Source: Leyella lascolaii (GTDB lineage Bacteria; Bacteroidota; Bacteroidia; Bacteroidales; Bacteroidaceae). From it: a stretch of DNA of 64,000 nt. Each line of letters opens with the position of its first letter. Within the stretch, counting starts at the first letter, position 1. Position numbers and translations under genes: made by a program. The stretch is from NCBI RefSeq assembly GCF_900079775.1, contig NZ_LT556050.1:161249-225248 (forward strand), given 5' to 3'. Positions 8,923 to 19,700 of this stretch are shown piece by piece. The notes below the pieces were generated by a model. It was not told where the DNA came from, ran no database searches, and saw nothing but the letters and a program-made list of their open reading frames with translations.

Positions 8923-10182
8923 ATGAAAGAATTTGTATTATCTGAAGTAAAGACAGAGACCGCAGTGCTCGTGGGTCTCATCACAAAAGACCAGGACGAG
9001 GACAAGACGAAAGAATATCTCGACGAGCTGGAGTTTCTCGCCGACACCGCAGGAGCCGTCACCGTGAAACGCTTCACACAACGGGTGAACGGTCCGAGCT
9101 CGGTCACCTACGTGGGAAGCGGAAAGCTTGAGGAGATAAAACAATACATAAAGGACGAAGAGGACGCCGAAAGACCCGTGGGAATGGCTATATTCGACGA
9201 CGAGCTGTCGGCAAAGCAGATACGCAACATAGAGAAGGAACTGGGAGTGAAGATACTCGACCGCACATCGCTCATCCTCGACATTTTCGCCATGAGGGCA
9301 CAGACAGCGGCTGCGAAGACTCAGGTGGAGCTGGCGCAATACCGCTACATGCTGCCTCGGCTGCAGCGTCTGTGGACCCACCTCGAGCGTCAGGGCGGCG
9401 GCTCCGGCTCGGGAGGAGGAAAAGGAAGCGTGGGTCTGCGCGGTCCGGGTGAGACACAGCTCGAGATGGACCGACGCATAATATTGCAGCGCATCACCCT
9501 TCTCAAACAGCGGCTTGCCGAGATAGACAGACAGAAGACAACCCAGCGCAAGAACCGGGGACGCATGATAAGGGTGGCTCTCGTGGGATATACCAACGTG
9601 GGGAAATCCACAATAATGAACCTCATGTCAAAGAGCGAGGTGTTCGCAGAGAACAAACTCTTCGCCACTCTCGACACGACGGTGCGCAAGGTGGTGATAG
9701 AGAATCTGCCGTTCCTGCTTGCCGACACCGTGGGATTCATTCGCAAGCTGCCCACCGACCTTGTGGACTCGTTCAAGTCGACACTCGACGAGGTGCGCGA
9801 GGCTGACCTTCTGCTGCATGTGGTGGACATCTCACACCCCGACTTCGAGGAACAGATAAGTGTGGTGGAGAACACTCTGAAAGACCTCGGATGCGCCGAC
9901 AAGCCGAGCATGATTGTGTTCAACAAGATAGACAACTACACATGGGTGGACAAGGACGACGACGACCTCACACCGCCGACAAAGGAGAACGTGACGCTCG
10001 ACGAACTGAAGCGCACGTGGATGGCACGGCTCAACGAGAACTGCATATTCATCTCGGCACGCAAAAAGCAGAACATAGACGAGTTCAGGGACGTTCTCTA
10101 CACGAAGGTGCGCGAGCTCCACGTGCAGAAATATCCTTACAACGACTTTCTCTACAACATTGAAGAACCTTACGAAGACTAA
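8923..10182 (+). CDS. hflX: GTPase HflX (ribosome-splitting/rescue GTPase)
   Basis: A 419-residue cytoplasmic GTPase. HflX binds the 50S subunit and separates stalled or hibernating ribosomes after stress. The HflX-specific N-terminal domain includes VGSGKLEEIK, IFDDELSAKQIRNIE and DRTSLILDIFAMRAQT; a coiled, basic linker follows with GPGETQLEMDRR. The G domain starts with the P-loop GYTNVGKS (from G222), then DTVGFIRKLP (G3) and NKID (G4). A Gly/Ser-rich insert (GGGSGSGGGKGS) near residue 165 sits between the domains, as in many HflX proteins. Length is normal. The next gene follows after 16 bases, so the two are probably one operon under the promoter at 8806-8836. Confidence 0.96.
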   Translation: MKEFVLSEVKTETAVLVGLITKDQDEDKTKEYLDELEFLADTAGAVTVKRFTQRVNGPSSVTYVGSGKLEEIKQYIKDEEDAERPVGMAIFDDELSAKQIRNIEKELGVKILDRTSLILDIFAMRAQTAAAKTQVELAQYRYMLPRLQRLWTHLERQGGGSGSGGGKGSVGLRGPGETQLEMDRRIILQRITLLKQRLAEIDRQKTTQRKNRGRMIRVALVGYTNVGKSTIMNLMSKSEVFAENKLFATLDTTVRKVVIENLPFLLADTVGFIRKLPTDLVDSFKSTLDEVREADLLLHVVDISHPDFEEQISVVENTLKDLGCADKPSMIVFNKIDNYTWVDKDDDDLTPPTKENVTLDELKRTWMARLNENCIFISARKKQNIDEFRDVLYTKVRELHVQKYPYNDFLYNIEEPYED

Positions 10183-10198
10183 ATATTAATGACACTTT

Positions 10199-12052
10199 AT
10201 GAACTACAGACAACTTACCGAACAGGAAATAAGACTGCTGGAGGACAACAGCTGCTGGGCTGAGGACTGGTCGGCGATAAGCGTGGCGGAGGATTTCAAG
10301 GCGAACTACTTCCACCGCGTGATGTTCTACGGCACCATAAGGCTCGGCACGTTTGAGAAAAGCGTGGAGGTGAGCAAGGGATTCGTGAAGCACTCGGGCA
10401 TCAACAACGCCACCCTGCGCAATGTAACCATAGGCGACAACTGCCTCATCGAGAACATTGGCAACTACATCAACAACTATGTCATAGGCGACGACTGCTA
10501 CATATCAAACGTATGCACCATGGAGACAACCGAGGGCGCGACATACGGCGAGGGCAATCTCATATCGGTGCTCAACGAGGTGGGAAACGGCAACCTGACG
10601 CTCTTCCACGGACTGAACAGCCAGTTTGCCGCGTTCATGGTGAAGCACGCTGCCAACAAACCGCTCAAGGATGCCATACGGAGGCTCATCAACGAGGAGA
10701 TAGAGCGCAACTCACACGAGTGCGGAACAATAGGCAACAACGTGAAGATAGTGAACACGAAGGAGATAACCAACACCGTGATATACGACGACTGCGAGAT
10801 AAGCGGAGCGTCAAGACTGAGCGACTGCACCATCATGAGCTCATCCGACGCCAACGTGTTCATAGGTACGGGCGTGATATGTGAGAACTCCATCATCTCC
10901 GACGGGTCTTCCATAATCAACAGTGTGAAGATGCAGGACTGCTTCGTGGGCGAGGCTTGCCAGATAAGCAACGGCTTCACGGCGTCGAGCAGCGTGTTCT
11001 TCGCCAACAGCTACATGTCGAACGGCGAGGCGTGCGCAGCCTTCTGCGGCCCTTTCACGGCAAGCCATCACAAGAGCTCGCTGCTCATCGGAGGCATGTT
11101 CTCGTTCTACAACGCCGGCTCCGCCACCAACTTCAGCAACCATGCCTACAAGATGGGACCCATGCACTACGGACTGATGGAACGCGGCACGAAGACCGCC
11201 AGCGGCGCATATCTGCTGATGCCTGCCAACATAGGCACGTTCTCGGTGTGCTTCGGCAAGCTGATGTATCATCCCGACACGCGCAATCTGCCTTTCTCCT
11301 ATCTCATTGCATACAACGACACCATGTATCTCGTGCCGGGACGCAACCTCGCCACAGTCGGACTTTACCGTGACATACGCAAGTGGCCCAAACGTGACAT
11401 GAGGGCGCACGGGGGGCGCAAGAGCATCGTAAACTTCGACTGGCTCAGTCCTTTCTCCGTAGGCGAGATATTGCGGGGCAAGCGCATTCTCGAGAGTCTG
11501 CGCGAGGCGTCGGGCGACGACGTGTCAACATACAACTATCATGAATATGTCATCAAGGCAAGCGCGCTGAGAAAGGGCATCAAGTATTACGACATAGCCC
11601 TGCGCATATATATGGGAGCCGTGCTCAAACGCCACATCCTCGAGAAGCCGCTGACCGATACGGGCACAGGAAACTGGAACGACCTGTCCGGACTTCTGCT
11701 TCCCGAGTCGGAGGAACAACGCCTCATCGGTGACATCATTGACGGAACCATAGACACCACACAGGGCGTGGAGGAACGCTTCAGGGACATAAACGACAAC
11801 TATCCGGAATACCGCTGGGCGTGGACATACCGCATGATGCTCGACTACTACGGTCTGGAGACACTGACAGAGGAGGACGCCGAGAAGATAAGACAGGACT
11901 ACGTGACGGCGCGGCGCGCATGGATTGCGGAGATAAAGAAGGACGCGCGCAAGGAGTATGCGCTCGGAGACATAGAGGAAGAGGTGTTTCTCAACTTCAA
12001 CGACCAGCTCGACCGTGAGGTTGACTTCGAGAACCAGAAGCTCTACATGTGA
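10199..12052 (+). CDS. DUF4954 family protein (left-handed beta-helix, putative acyl/nucleotidyl-transferase-like)
   Basis: A 617-residue protein of the DUF4954 family, nearly restricted to Bacteroidota. No signal peptide. The N-terminal half has hexapeptide-like repeats typical of left-handed beta-helix (LbH) enzymes: NATLRNVTIGDNCLIENIG, VIGDDCYISNV, TIGNNVKIVN, VIYDDCEISG, and CEISGASRLSDCTIMSSS. The C-terminal half is alpha-helical and acidic/basic with no motif I recognise. The similarity is to sugar-nucleotide acyltransferases and pyrophosphorylases, but no activity is established. Linkage to hflX is common in this phylum and says little about function. Starts 16 bases after hflX. Confidence 0.85.
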   Translation: MNYRQLTEQEIRLLEDNSCWAEDWSAISVAEDFKANYFHRVMFYGTIRLGTFEKSVEVSKGFVKHSGINNATLRNVTIGDNCLIENIGNYINNYVIGDDCYISNVCTMETTEGATYGEGNLISVLNEVGNGNLTLFHGLNSQFAAFMVKHAANKPLKDAIRRLINEEIERNSHECGTIGNNVKIVNTKEITNTVIYDDCEISGASRLSDCTIMSSSDANVFIGTGVICENSIISDGSSIINSVKMQDCFVGEACQISNGFTASSSVFFANSYMSNGEACAAFCGPFTASHHKSSLLIGGMFSFYNAGSATNFSNHAYKMGPMHYGLMERGTKTASGAYLLMPANIGTFSVCFGKLMYHPDTRNLPFSYLIAYNDTMYLVPGRNLATVGLYRDIRKWPKRDMRAHGGRKSIVNFDWLSPFSVGEILRGKRILESLREASGDDVSTYNYHEYVIKASALRKGIKYYDIALRIYMGAVLKRHILEKPLTDTGTGNWNDLSGLLLPESEEQRLIGDIIDGTIDTTQGVEERFRDINDNYPEYRWAWTYRMMLDYYGLETLTEEDAEKIRQDYVTARRAWIAEIKKDARKEYALGDIEEEVFLNFNDQLDREVDFENQKLYM

Positions 12053-12144
12053 CGCCACACATGCCGGAACAGACATCCGCACACCCGCTCAGAAACGGCA
12101 CGGAAAAACGAAAAGGATAATAATCACAACAAATTCAAGACATA

Positions 12145-15048
12145 ATGAAACTGAAACTTATAATAGTCTTTTGCCTGATTGCACTGTGCGCCACCGCACA
12201 GTCAGAACGGCGCGCGTACCAATCGGTGGAAGGTGACCCGATGGCGACACGCATATACACTCTGGACAACGGACTGAAGGTATATCTGTCGGTAAACAAG
12301 GAGAAACCGCGCATACAGACCTACATAGCCGTGCGCACCGGAAGCCGCAACGACCCGGCTGAGACGACAGGACTGGCACACTATCTGGAGCACCTGATGT
12401 TCAAGGGAACGAAACGCTTCGGAACGTCGGACGCTGAAAAGGAGGCTCCGCTGCTCGACACCATACAGGACATGTATGAGGCATACCGCACCATGACCGA
12501 CACGGAACAGCGCAAGGCTCAGTATCACAGAATAGACAGCGTGTCGCAGCTCGCCGCCCGCTATAACATTCCGAACGAGTATGACAAGCTGATGGCGGCT
12601 ATAGGTTCGGAGGGCAGCAACGCCTACACGAGCAACGACGTGACCTGCTACGTGGAGGACATACCGGCAAACGAGGTGGAGAACTGGGCGAGAATACAGA
12701 GCGACAGATTCCAGAACATGGTGATACGCGGTTTCCACACCGAGCTGGAGTCGGTGTATGAGGAGTACAACATGGGGCTCACCAGAGACAACAACAAGAT
12801 GTGGGAGGCGATGAACAGGCTGCTCTTCCCCACCCATCCCTACGGCACACAGACGACGATAGGCACGCAGGAACATCTGAAGAATCCGTCGATAGTGAAC
12901 ATAAAGAACTATTTCAGACGCTACTACGTGCCCAACAATGTGGCTATATGCATGGCGGGCGACCTTGACTGCGACAAGGTGATGGACACGATAGAGAGAT
13001 ATTTCGGAGGATGGAAGCCCAACAGGAACCTCTCCTTCCCCGAATATGCTCCTGAACGCGACCTTACCGCACCCGTCGACAGCACCGTCGTGGGGCAGGA
13101 GGCGGAGAGCATAATGGTGGGATGGAAATTCGACGGGGCTTCGTCACTTCAGTGTGACACGCTCGATGTGATAGCCGAGATGCTGTCGAACGGCAACGCC
13201 GGTCTTTTCGACCTGAACATAGACCAGAAGATGAAGTGCCTTGGAACGGGAGCGTTTGCATCGAACATGAACGAATACTCGCAGTTTCTGCTCTACGGCA
13301 TGCCGCTCGAAGGACAGTCGCTCGACGATGTGAGAAGGCTGATGCTCGACGAGATGGACAAACTGAAACGCGGTGATTTCGACGACGACCTGCTGCCGTC
13401 GGTGGTCAACAACATGCGTCTGGACTTCTATAAGGCGATGGAAAACAATGAGAAACGCGCAGACATGTTTGTCGACGCGTTCATAAACGGGAAGAAATGG
13501 GATGATGTGGTGAACCGCATCAGACGCATATCAGGCATCACAAAGAAGGACATCACGTCATTCGCGGCACGTCATTTCGGAGAAAACTACGCCACAGTGT
13601 ACAAGCGTCAGGGCGAGGACACCACACAGAAGAAGATTGACAAGCCGAAGATAACGCCCATTCCCGCCAACCGCGACAAACAGAGCGCGTTCGTAGGCGA
13701 GATAATCAGCTCGAAGAGCGAGCCTATACAACCGCGCTTCATCGACTTCGGTAAAGACCTGACAAAGAGCAGCACGAAGAAGGGACTGCCCATCCTGTAT
13801 GTACGCAACACCGAGAACGGACGCTTCACGCTTGCGTTCCACTATGCGTTCGGAGAGGAAAGCGACAAGTGGCTGCCGTTAGCCGCATCGTATATAGACT
13901 ATCTCGGGACGGACAGGATGTCGGCGGAAGACATCAAAAGGAAGTTCTACAAACTGGCATGCTCGTATGGCATAAGCGTGGGAACGGACATGACGACCGT
14001 CACTCTCAGCGGTCTGAACGACAACCTGCCGCAGGCTCTCGAGCTGATGGAGGACATTCTGGCAAACGCCAAGGCTGACTCTGAGGCATATGACAAATAT
14101 GTGGAGTCGGAACTGAAGAACCGCAAGGACGCCAAACTGAACCAGGCAGGCAATTTCTCAGCCCTGCTCCACTACGGCATTTACGGTCCGTACAACAGGA
14201 TACGCAACATTCCGGGCGCACAGGAACTCAGAGACAAGAATCCGAAGGAGCTTACCGGTTTGCTCAAAGACCTGAGCAAATATGAGCATACGGTGCTTTA
14301 TTACGGACCGTACAGCGTGGACGAGCTGGCATCCGTAATAGAGAAAAAGCACCGGACGGCAGGAAAGCTTGCTCAGGTGCCCGCAGGCAAGGAATACACA
14401 GAGCAACAGACGACGGAGAACGAGATAATGATAGCTCCATACGAAGCCAAAAACGCCTATATATCACAGTACTGCAACAACGGCAGGAAATGGTCGGCAG
14501 AGAAGCAGCCCGTAGTGGAAATATTCAACGAATACTTCGGAGGAGGTATGAACTTGGTTGTTTTCCAGGAACTGCGCGAAAGCCGCGGACTGGCATACAG
14601 CGCATGGGCTACATACAACACACCGGGAAGGAAGAACCACAATGAGTTCGCCCGCACCCAGATTATATCGCAGAACGACAAGATGATGGACTGTATACGC
14701 ACGTTCAACAACATTATCGACACCATACCGCAGTCTGAAAAGGCGTTCGGACTGGCAAAACAGGCAATAACAAAACGTCTGGCTGCACAGCGCACCACGA
14801 AATTCTCGATACTCAACGCCTATCTTGCGGCACAGCGAATGGGCATTGACTACGACATAAACGAGAAGATATACAACGCTCTGCCGGGAATAACGATGAA
14901 AGACATGGTGGACTTTGAGAAGGAAACCATGGCGGGCAAACCGTACAGATACCTGATTCTGGGCGATGAGAAGAACCTCGACATAAAGTCGCTCGAGCGC
15001 ATAGCTCCCGTAAAACGCCTGACAACAGAAGAGATATTCGGATATTAA
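12145..15048 (+). CDS. M16 family zinc peptidase (two-domain-pair, periplasmic)
   Basis: A 967-residue insulinase-family (M16) protease. A signal peptide covers about residues 1-18 (LIIVFCLIALCATAQ), so it should act in the periplasm. The inverted zinc motif HYLEHLMF gives H79, E82 and H83, followed by the downstream glutamate region ELESVYEEYN. The protein holds the usual tandem M16 halves; the C-terminal half (residues about 530-967) has GGGMNLVVFQELRESRGLAYSAWA, the substrate-clamping R/Y motif, but no second HxxEH. Length fits the 900-970-residue class found in Bacteroidota. It stands alone, 92 bases after DUF4954, and probably has its own promoter. Likely role: degrading periplasmic or imported peptides. 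Confidence 0.93.
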   Translation: MKLKLIIVFCLIALCATAQSERRAYQSVEGDPMATRIYTLDNGLKVYLSVNKEKPRIQTYIAVRTGSRNDPAETTGLAHYLEHLMFKGTKRFGTSDAEKEAPLLDTIQDMYEAYRTMTDTEQRKAQYHRIDSVSQLAARYNIPNEYDKLMAAIGSEGSNAYTSNDVTCYVEDIPANEVENWARIQSDRFQNMVIRGFHTELESVYEEYNMGLTRDNNKMWEAMNRLLFPTHPYGTQTTIGTQEHLKNPSIVNIKNYFRRYYVPNNVAICMAGDLDCDKVMDTIERYFGGWKPNRNLSFPEYAPERDLTAPVDSTVVGQEAESIMVGWKFDGASSLQCDTLDVIAEMLSNGNAGLFDLNIDQKMKCLGTGAFASNMNEYSQFLLYGMPLEGQSLDDVRRLMLDEMDKLKRGDFDDDLLPSVVNNMRLDFYKAMENNEKRADMFVDAFINGKKWDDVVNRIRRISGITKKDITSFAARHFGENYATVYKRQGEDTTQKKIDKPKITPIPANRDKQSAFVGEIISSKSEPIQPRFIDFGKDLTKSSTKKGLPILYVRNTENGRFTLAFHYAFGEESDKWLPLAASYIDYLGTDRMSAEDIKRKFYKLACSYGISVGTDMTTVTLSGLNDNLPQALELMEDILANAKADSEAYDKYVESELKNRKDAKLNQAGNFSALLHYGIYGPYNRIRNIPGAQELRDKNPKELTGLLKDLSKYEHTVLYYGPYSVDELASVIEKKHRTAGKLAQVPAGKEYTEQQTTENEIMIAPYEAKNAYISQYCNNGRKWSAEKQPVVEIFNEYFGGGMNLVVFQELRESRGLAYSAWATYNTPGRKNHNEFARTQIISQNDKMMDCIRTFNNIIDTIPQSEKAFGLAKQAITKRLAAQRTTKFSILNAYLAAQRMGIDYDINEKIYNALPGITMKDMVDFEKETMAGKPYRYLILGDEKNLDIKSLERIAPVKRLTTEEIFGY

Positions 15049-15276
15049 AGCCGGACAGACCGGTATGGTTTGACACGTGCCGGCTGTCATACCGCCATAC
15101 ACATATTTATATATGTATGTCCGTCATTCATCTCCTTTACACACAGACGAAGCCATTCAGGCTCTCACATTATGCCGGTACAGCCTGCAACATACAAGAG
15201 GAAAGAATGGAAAAGGATGTGTGACAGAAGAACGGAATAAGGACGAGGCATAACGGCTGATTCGTGATAAAAGCGC

Positions 15277-15310
15277 AAAGGCGGTCTGAACAGTGGGTCA
15301 GACCGCCTTT
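15277..15310. terminator. Bidirectional terminator between the M16 gene and the efflux operon
   Basis: A perfect 13-bp stem (AAAGGCGGTCTGA / TCAGACCGCCTTT) with an 8-base loop, with T runs on the + side and A runs on the other, between two convergent genes (ends at 15048 and 15332). The remaining 15049-15276 shows nothing else. Confidence 0.9.
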
Positions 15311-15331
15311 TTACGTCATCATGCATCATCT

Positions 15332-16774
15332 TCACTTACCGGAGTCTTGCCCGGATTCCGTATTCTTTGACGTGCCGATCCCGCTCCGTTCCCATCCTCC
15401 GCCAAGAGCCTTGTATAGGTTCACCGTAGCAAGCTGGCTGTCGAGCAGGGCATTGCTCAGGCTTATCTGGGCGTCAAGATAAGTACGCTGCGCGTCGAGC
15501 AAGTCCATATAGCCTATCGCTCCGTTGACATACTGCACCAAAGCGAGCGAGAGTGCTGTCTTCGAAGAGCTTTCAAGATGGTATCGTGTCTGATATATTT
15601 CCTTTATCTTATTGAAGTTCGCAATAGCGTCGAACGCATCTCTGAACGCCGACAGCACTGTTTTCTCATAGGCATACACGGCACGCTCGTAAGCAGCCTT
15701 GGCAGCCTTATGACGCGCGCGGTTCTTGCCCATGGCAAATACCGGCTGCAACAGATTGACACTTATCAGATGATAAGGTGAGCTCAGCAGGTCTTTCAGC
15801 TCCTCACTCTCAGCTCCGAGACCGGCGGTGAGCGTGATGTTGGGGAACATGCTCGTATATGCCGCACCAACAGAGGCGTTTGCCGCTATCAGTTTCTGTT
15901 CAGCCTCGCGCACGTCGGGACGCCGTTCCAGAAGCGAGGACGGCAGACCTACGGGCAGACTGTCAGGAAAGTTGACCTCCTGAGGAAGCGTAGAGCGTGC
16001 GATATGGTGTGGATATTCGCCTGTGAGAAAGGCAATCTCGTTTTCCTTGGAGGTGATTTGCCTTTCAAGATCGGGCAATAGTGTGGCAGTCTTTGAGAGT
16101 TCCACCTGCGCCTGTCTGTATGTAACCTCCGAGGTGAGCCCGCCCTCATAGCGTATGCGTGCAAGGTGCTCGCTCTCCCGTCGTGCCGTCACAGTCTGCC
16201 TTACGATGGACAGTTCGTTGTCGAGTGCCACGAGTTCATAATATGCCTGAGCCACCTGAGCGATGAGACTCATCTGAAGTGCACGGCGGTTTTCTATAGA
16301 AGCCATGAACTCAGCCGTGCTTGCCTCGTGGTTCCAACGGAGCTTTCCCCACAGGTCAACCTCCCATGCTATATTGGCTTTCAGGTCGAACTGGTTATCG
16401 TCCGACGGATTGTCACCACCGTAATTGTCCTGTTCTTTCTCGCCATAGACACGCAAGTCGAGCGAAGGAAACATCTTGGCGTAATCGATGCGCTTCATTG
16501 CCGCAAGCTCTTTAATGCGCGCGGCTGCCATAAGCATGTCCTTATTGTATGTCAGTGCCTTATTAATGAGATTCTGCAGAATGGAGTCTGTGTAGATTTC
16601 AGTCCATGAACGGTCGGCAAAAGAAGCCGAGTCTGCACTCTCCCCCTCTGTCAGCGACACGGGCAACTCCACGTCAGGGCGTGTGTAATGGTGCCCTATC
16701 TTACATGACACGACAACGACTGCCGATGCGATTATTACGAGAGCATGCGATATGTATTTCCGTTTATGAGTCAT
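15332..16774 (-). CDS. RND efflux outer-membrane channel lipoprotein (OprM/NodT family)
   Basis: A 480-residue TolC-like outer membrane factor. The N-terminus is a lipoprotein signal (hydrophobic stretch then VVVSC, acylated Cys about residue 24). Two outer-membrane efflux repeats are visible: one in residues about 75-260 (LTYNKDMLMAAARIKELAA, ARRESEHLARIRYEGGLTSEVTYRQAQVEL) and one in 280-465 (SLLERRPDVREAEQKLIAANASVGAAYTSMFPNI, YVNGAIGYMDLLDAQRTYLDAQISLSNA). SSLLERRPDVREAE is diagnostic for this family. Last gene of the efflux operon; its start overlaps the end of the pump gene by 4 bases, which indicates translational coupling. Confidence 0.95.
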   Translation of the reverse strand: MTHKRKYISHALVIIASAVVVVSCKIGHHYTRPDVELPVSLTEGESADSASFADRSWTEIYTDSILQNLINKALTYNKDMLMAAARIKELAAMKRIDYAKMFPSLDLRVYGEKEQDNYGGDNPSDDNQFDLKANIAWEVDLWGKLRWNHEASTAEFMASIENRRALQMSLIAQVAQAYYELVALDNELSIVRQTVTARRESEHLARIRYEGGLTSEVTYRQAQVELSKTATLLPDLERQITSKENEIAFLTGEYPHHIARSTLPQEVNFPDSLPVGLPSSLLERRPDVREAEQKLIAANASVGAAYTSMFPNITLTAGLGAESEELKDLLSSPYHLISVNLLQPVFAMGKNRARHKAAKAAYERAVYAYEKTVLSAFRDAFDAIANFNKIKEIYQTRYHLESSSKTALSLALVQYVNGAIGYMDLLDAQRTYLDAQISLSNALLDSQLATVNLYKALGGGWERSGIGTSKNTESGQDSGK

Positions 16775-19700
16775 AATGTTTGTTTATATTGTAATGCCTT
16801 TGGCTTGTTCTCCTTACGCGACCTTATCTTTCCTCTGTATATTGTTATAAAGAAGAACGGTATGAGCAATATTCCGATGGTCACGGCAGCAATCATACCG
16901 AAGAATACTCCGGTACCGATGGCTCTCCGGCTGGCAGCTCCGGGTCCGGAGGCAATCACCATCGGAAGTATGCCAAGTATGAAAGCGAATGATGTCATGA
17001 GGATAGGACGGAAACGAAGACGCGCGGCATGCAGTGCAGCCTTGAAGAGATTGACTCCCGAGTCAGCCTCATCCTTTGCGAACTCTACTATAAGTATGGC
17101 GTTCTTCGCGGCGAGTCCCATCAACATAACGAGCCCTATCTGGAAATAAGTGTCATTTTCAAGTCCACACATAATGATACCGATATAAGCCCCTAAGGCT
17201 GCTATCGGCAACGAAAGCAATACTGCCACGGGGACGCTCCAGCTTTCATAGAGAGCCGCAAGGAAAAGAAACACGAACAAAAACACAAGTGCGAGTACCA
17301 TTCCGGTTTGTCCTCCAGCCTGTTTCTCCTGATAAGACAGACCGCTCCACTCCAATCCTATATTATCAGGCAAGTGCTTGCGGACAAGCTCTTCCATCAC
17401 TTCCATAGCCTGACCTGAACTGTATCCCTGGGCTGCGGTGCCGCGTATGACGGCTGTGTTGAACATGTTGAAACGCTTTATACTGCCCGGTCCGGTGGTA
17501 TATTCGGTCGTACCAAGAGCCGTAAGAGGAATCATGTCACCGTCGTCACCACGGACAAAGTACAGGCTGATGTCGTCGCGGTGCTCACGGTAAGGAGCTT
17601 CCGCCTGGATGTAGACACGGTATATACGGTTGAACATGTTGAAATCGTTGACATAGACAGACCCTGTGTATGCCTTCATTGTAGAGAACACGTCAGCCAT
17701 AGGCACACCGAGCATTTTCACTTTGTCACGGTCGACATCGAAATAAAGCTGTGGAATCTCCGCCTGCAACGATGAGGAGAGATCCGACAATTCCTTCCGC
17801 ATTGAGGCATAATGCATCAACGTGTCGGCAGCTTGCACCAAGTCGTCATACGTAGCGTCCCCGTGAGCCTCGAGTTGCATCTCGAATCCGCCGGAGGAAC
17901 CGAGTCCCGGAATCACCGGAGGGGTTGAAAGATAGAACTTGCATTCCGGATATTCCTTCAGTTCACGGCTCACTCCAGCCATGATATCGCCTATTGTAGT
18001 GTTGTCGCGTTCCTTCCATTCTTTCAGAATAACCGTGAGTTGGGCTCTCGTCTGGCTTGTTCCGACACGCGGACTGGTACCTGTTACATTCTGAACGTAT
18101 TCCACTGACGGGTCTTTCATAAGATAGTCAATAGCCCGATTGGTGACAGTGCGCGTACGTTCGAGCGTAGTTCCCTCCGGCATTTCAAGCTCCACGGTGA
18201 AATATCCCTGGTCTTCGGCAGGCAGAAAGCTTGTCGGTGTAAGGCGGTATAGTATGAAAATCATTATTATAACCATACAGAAGCCTATGCCGCAACGCTT
18301 GGGATGCTTTATAATATTTGTGATTCCGGAAAGGTATTTGGTGTTGCCGAAGTCCAGCCAACGGTTTATGGCAGTGAAAAACCGGTTTTTCGGTTTGCTC
18401 TTATCTGCCGGTTTAAGTATCAGGGAACACATTACCGGACTCAGAGTGAGAGCAACGACCGTGGAGATAAGCACAGATATGACTATTGTAACGCTGAACT
18501 GGCGGTACAGTTGTCCTGTTATGCCGGACAAAAAGCTTACAGGCACAAACACGGCGGCAAGCACCATGGAAGTTGCGACAAGCGCGCCTGTAAGTCCGTT
18601 CATGGCTTTCTTTGTCGCTTCATACGGGCTCAGGTGTTCTTCTTCCATAATACGCTCAACATTCTCTACTACCACTATGGCGTCATCCACAACAAGACCG
18701 ATAGCCAGAACAAGCCCCAACAGGGTCAGCATATTGAGAGAGAAACCGAATATAAGCATGAATCCGAACGTTCCTATCAAAGAAATCGGAACGGCGACAA
18801 GCGGTATTACGGTGGCGCGCCAGCTTTGAAGGAACAGGAAAACGACAACTATTACAAGAAAAAGAGCCTCGAACAGCGTCTTGTACACTTCATTGATAGA
18901 CTCTGATATGTAAGTAGTCATGTCGAACGGAATCTCATATTCCATTCCCTCAGGGAACGTTTTACTTATGTTCTCCATTGTCTCCTTCACCCTCTCAGCC
19001 ACTTCCATGGCATTGGCTCCAGGCAACATGTAGACTCCAAGTACGGCAGCATTGCCTCCGTTTATGCCGCTCTCGGTATTGTATGATTGAGCTTCAAGCG
19101 ACACACGCGCCACATCTCTCAATCTGATAAACGACCCGTCAGCGTTGGCTCGGAGCACTATCTCCTCGAATTGTGCCGATGACGACAGTCGTCCTTGTGC
19201 CGTTATGGGAATCGTAAAATCAAGTCCCTTCACCGGCTGTTGCCCGAAAACACCAGCGGCAGACTCTCTGTTCTGGTCCTTCAGAGCGTTCTGCACATCC
19301 TGCACAGTGAGTCCGAAACTCGCCAAACGCGCAGGGTCGACCCATATCTGCATGGCGTAATAGCGGCTTCCGATATTAGACACGCGCCCCACTCCGGGTA
19401 TTCGGCGCAACAGATCGAGCACGTTCAATGTGGCGAAGTTGCTGAGATATATCTCATCAAACTTCGGATCGTCCGACGTAAGGCAGATAGTGAGCAACTG
19501 ACTCGCCGCCTGCTTCTCTATCTCTATACCGTTCTGCACCACTTCCGCAGGCAAACGGGACTCTGCAAGCTTTATTCTGTTCTGTATCTCTACTGCCGCA
19601 AGGTCGGGATCTGACGATATATCAAATGTTACAGTAGCCGAAAACGCACCCGAGTTTGAGCTGTTCGATTCCATGTAAAGCATTCCAGGAGTACCGTTCA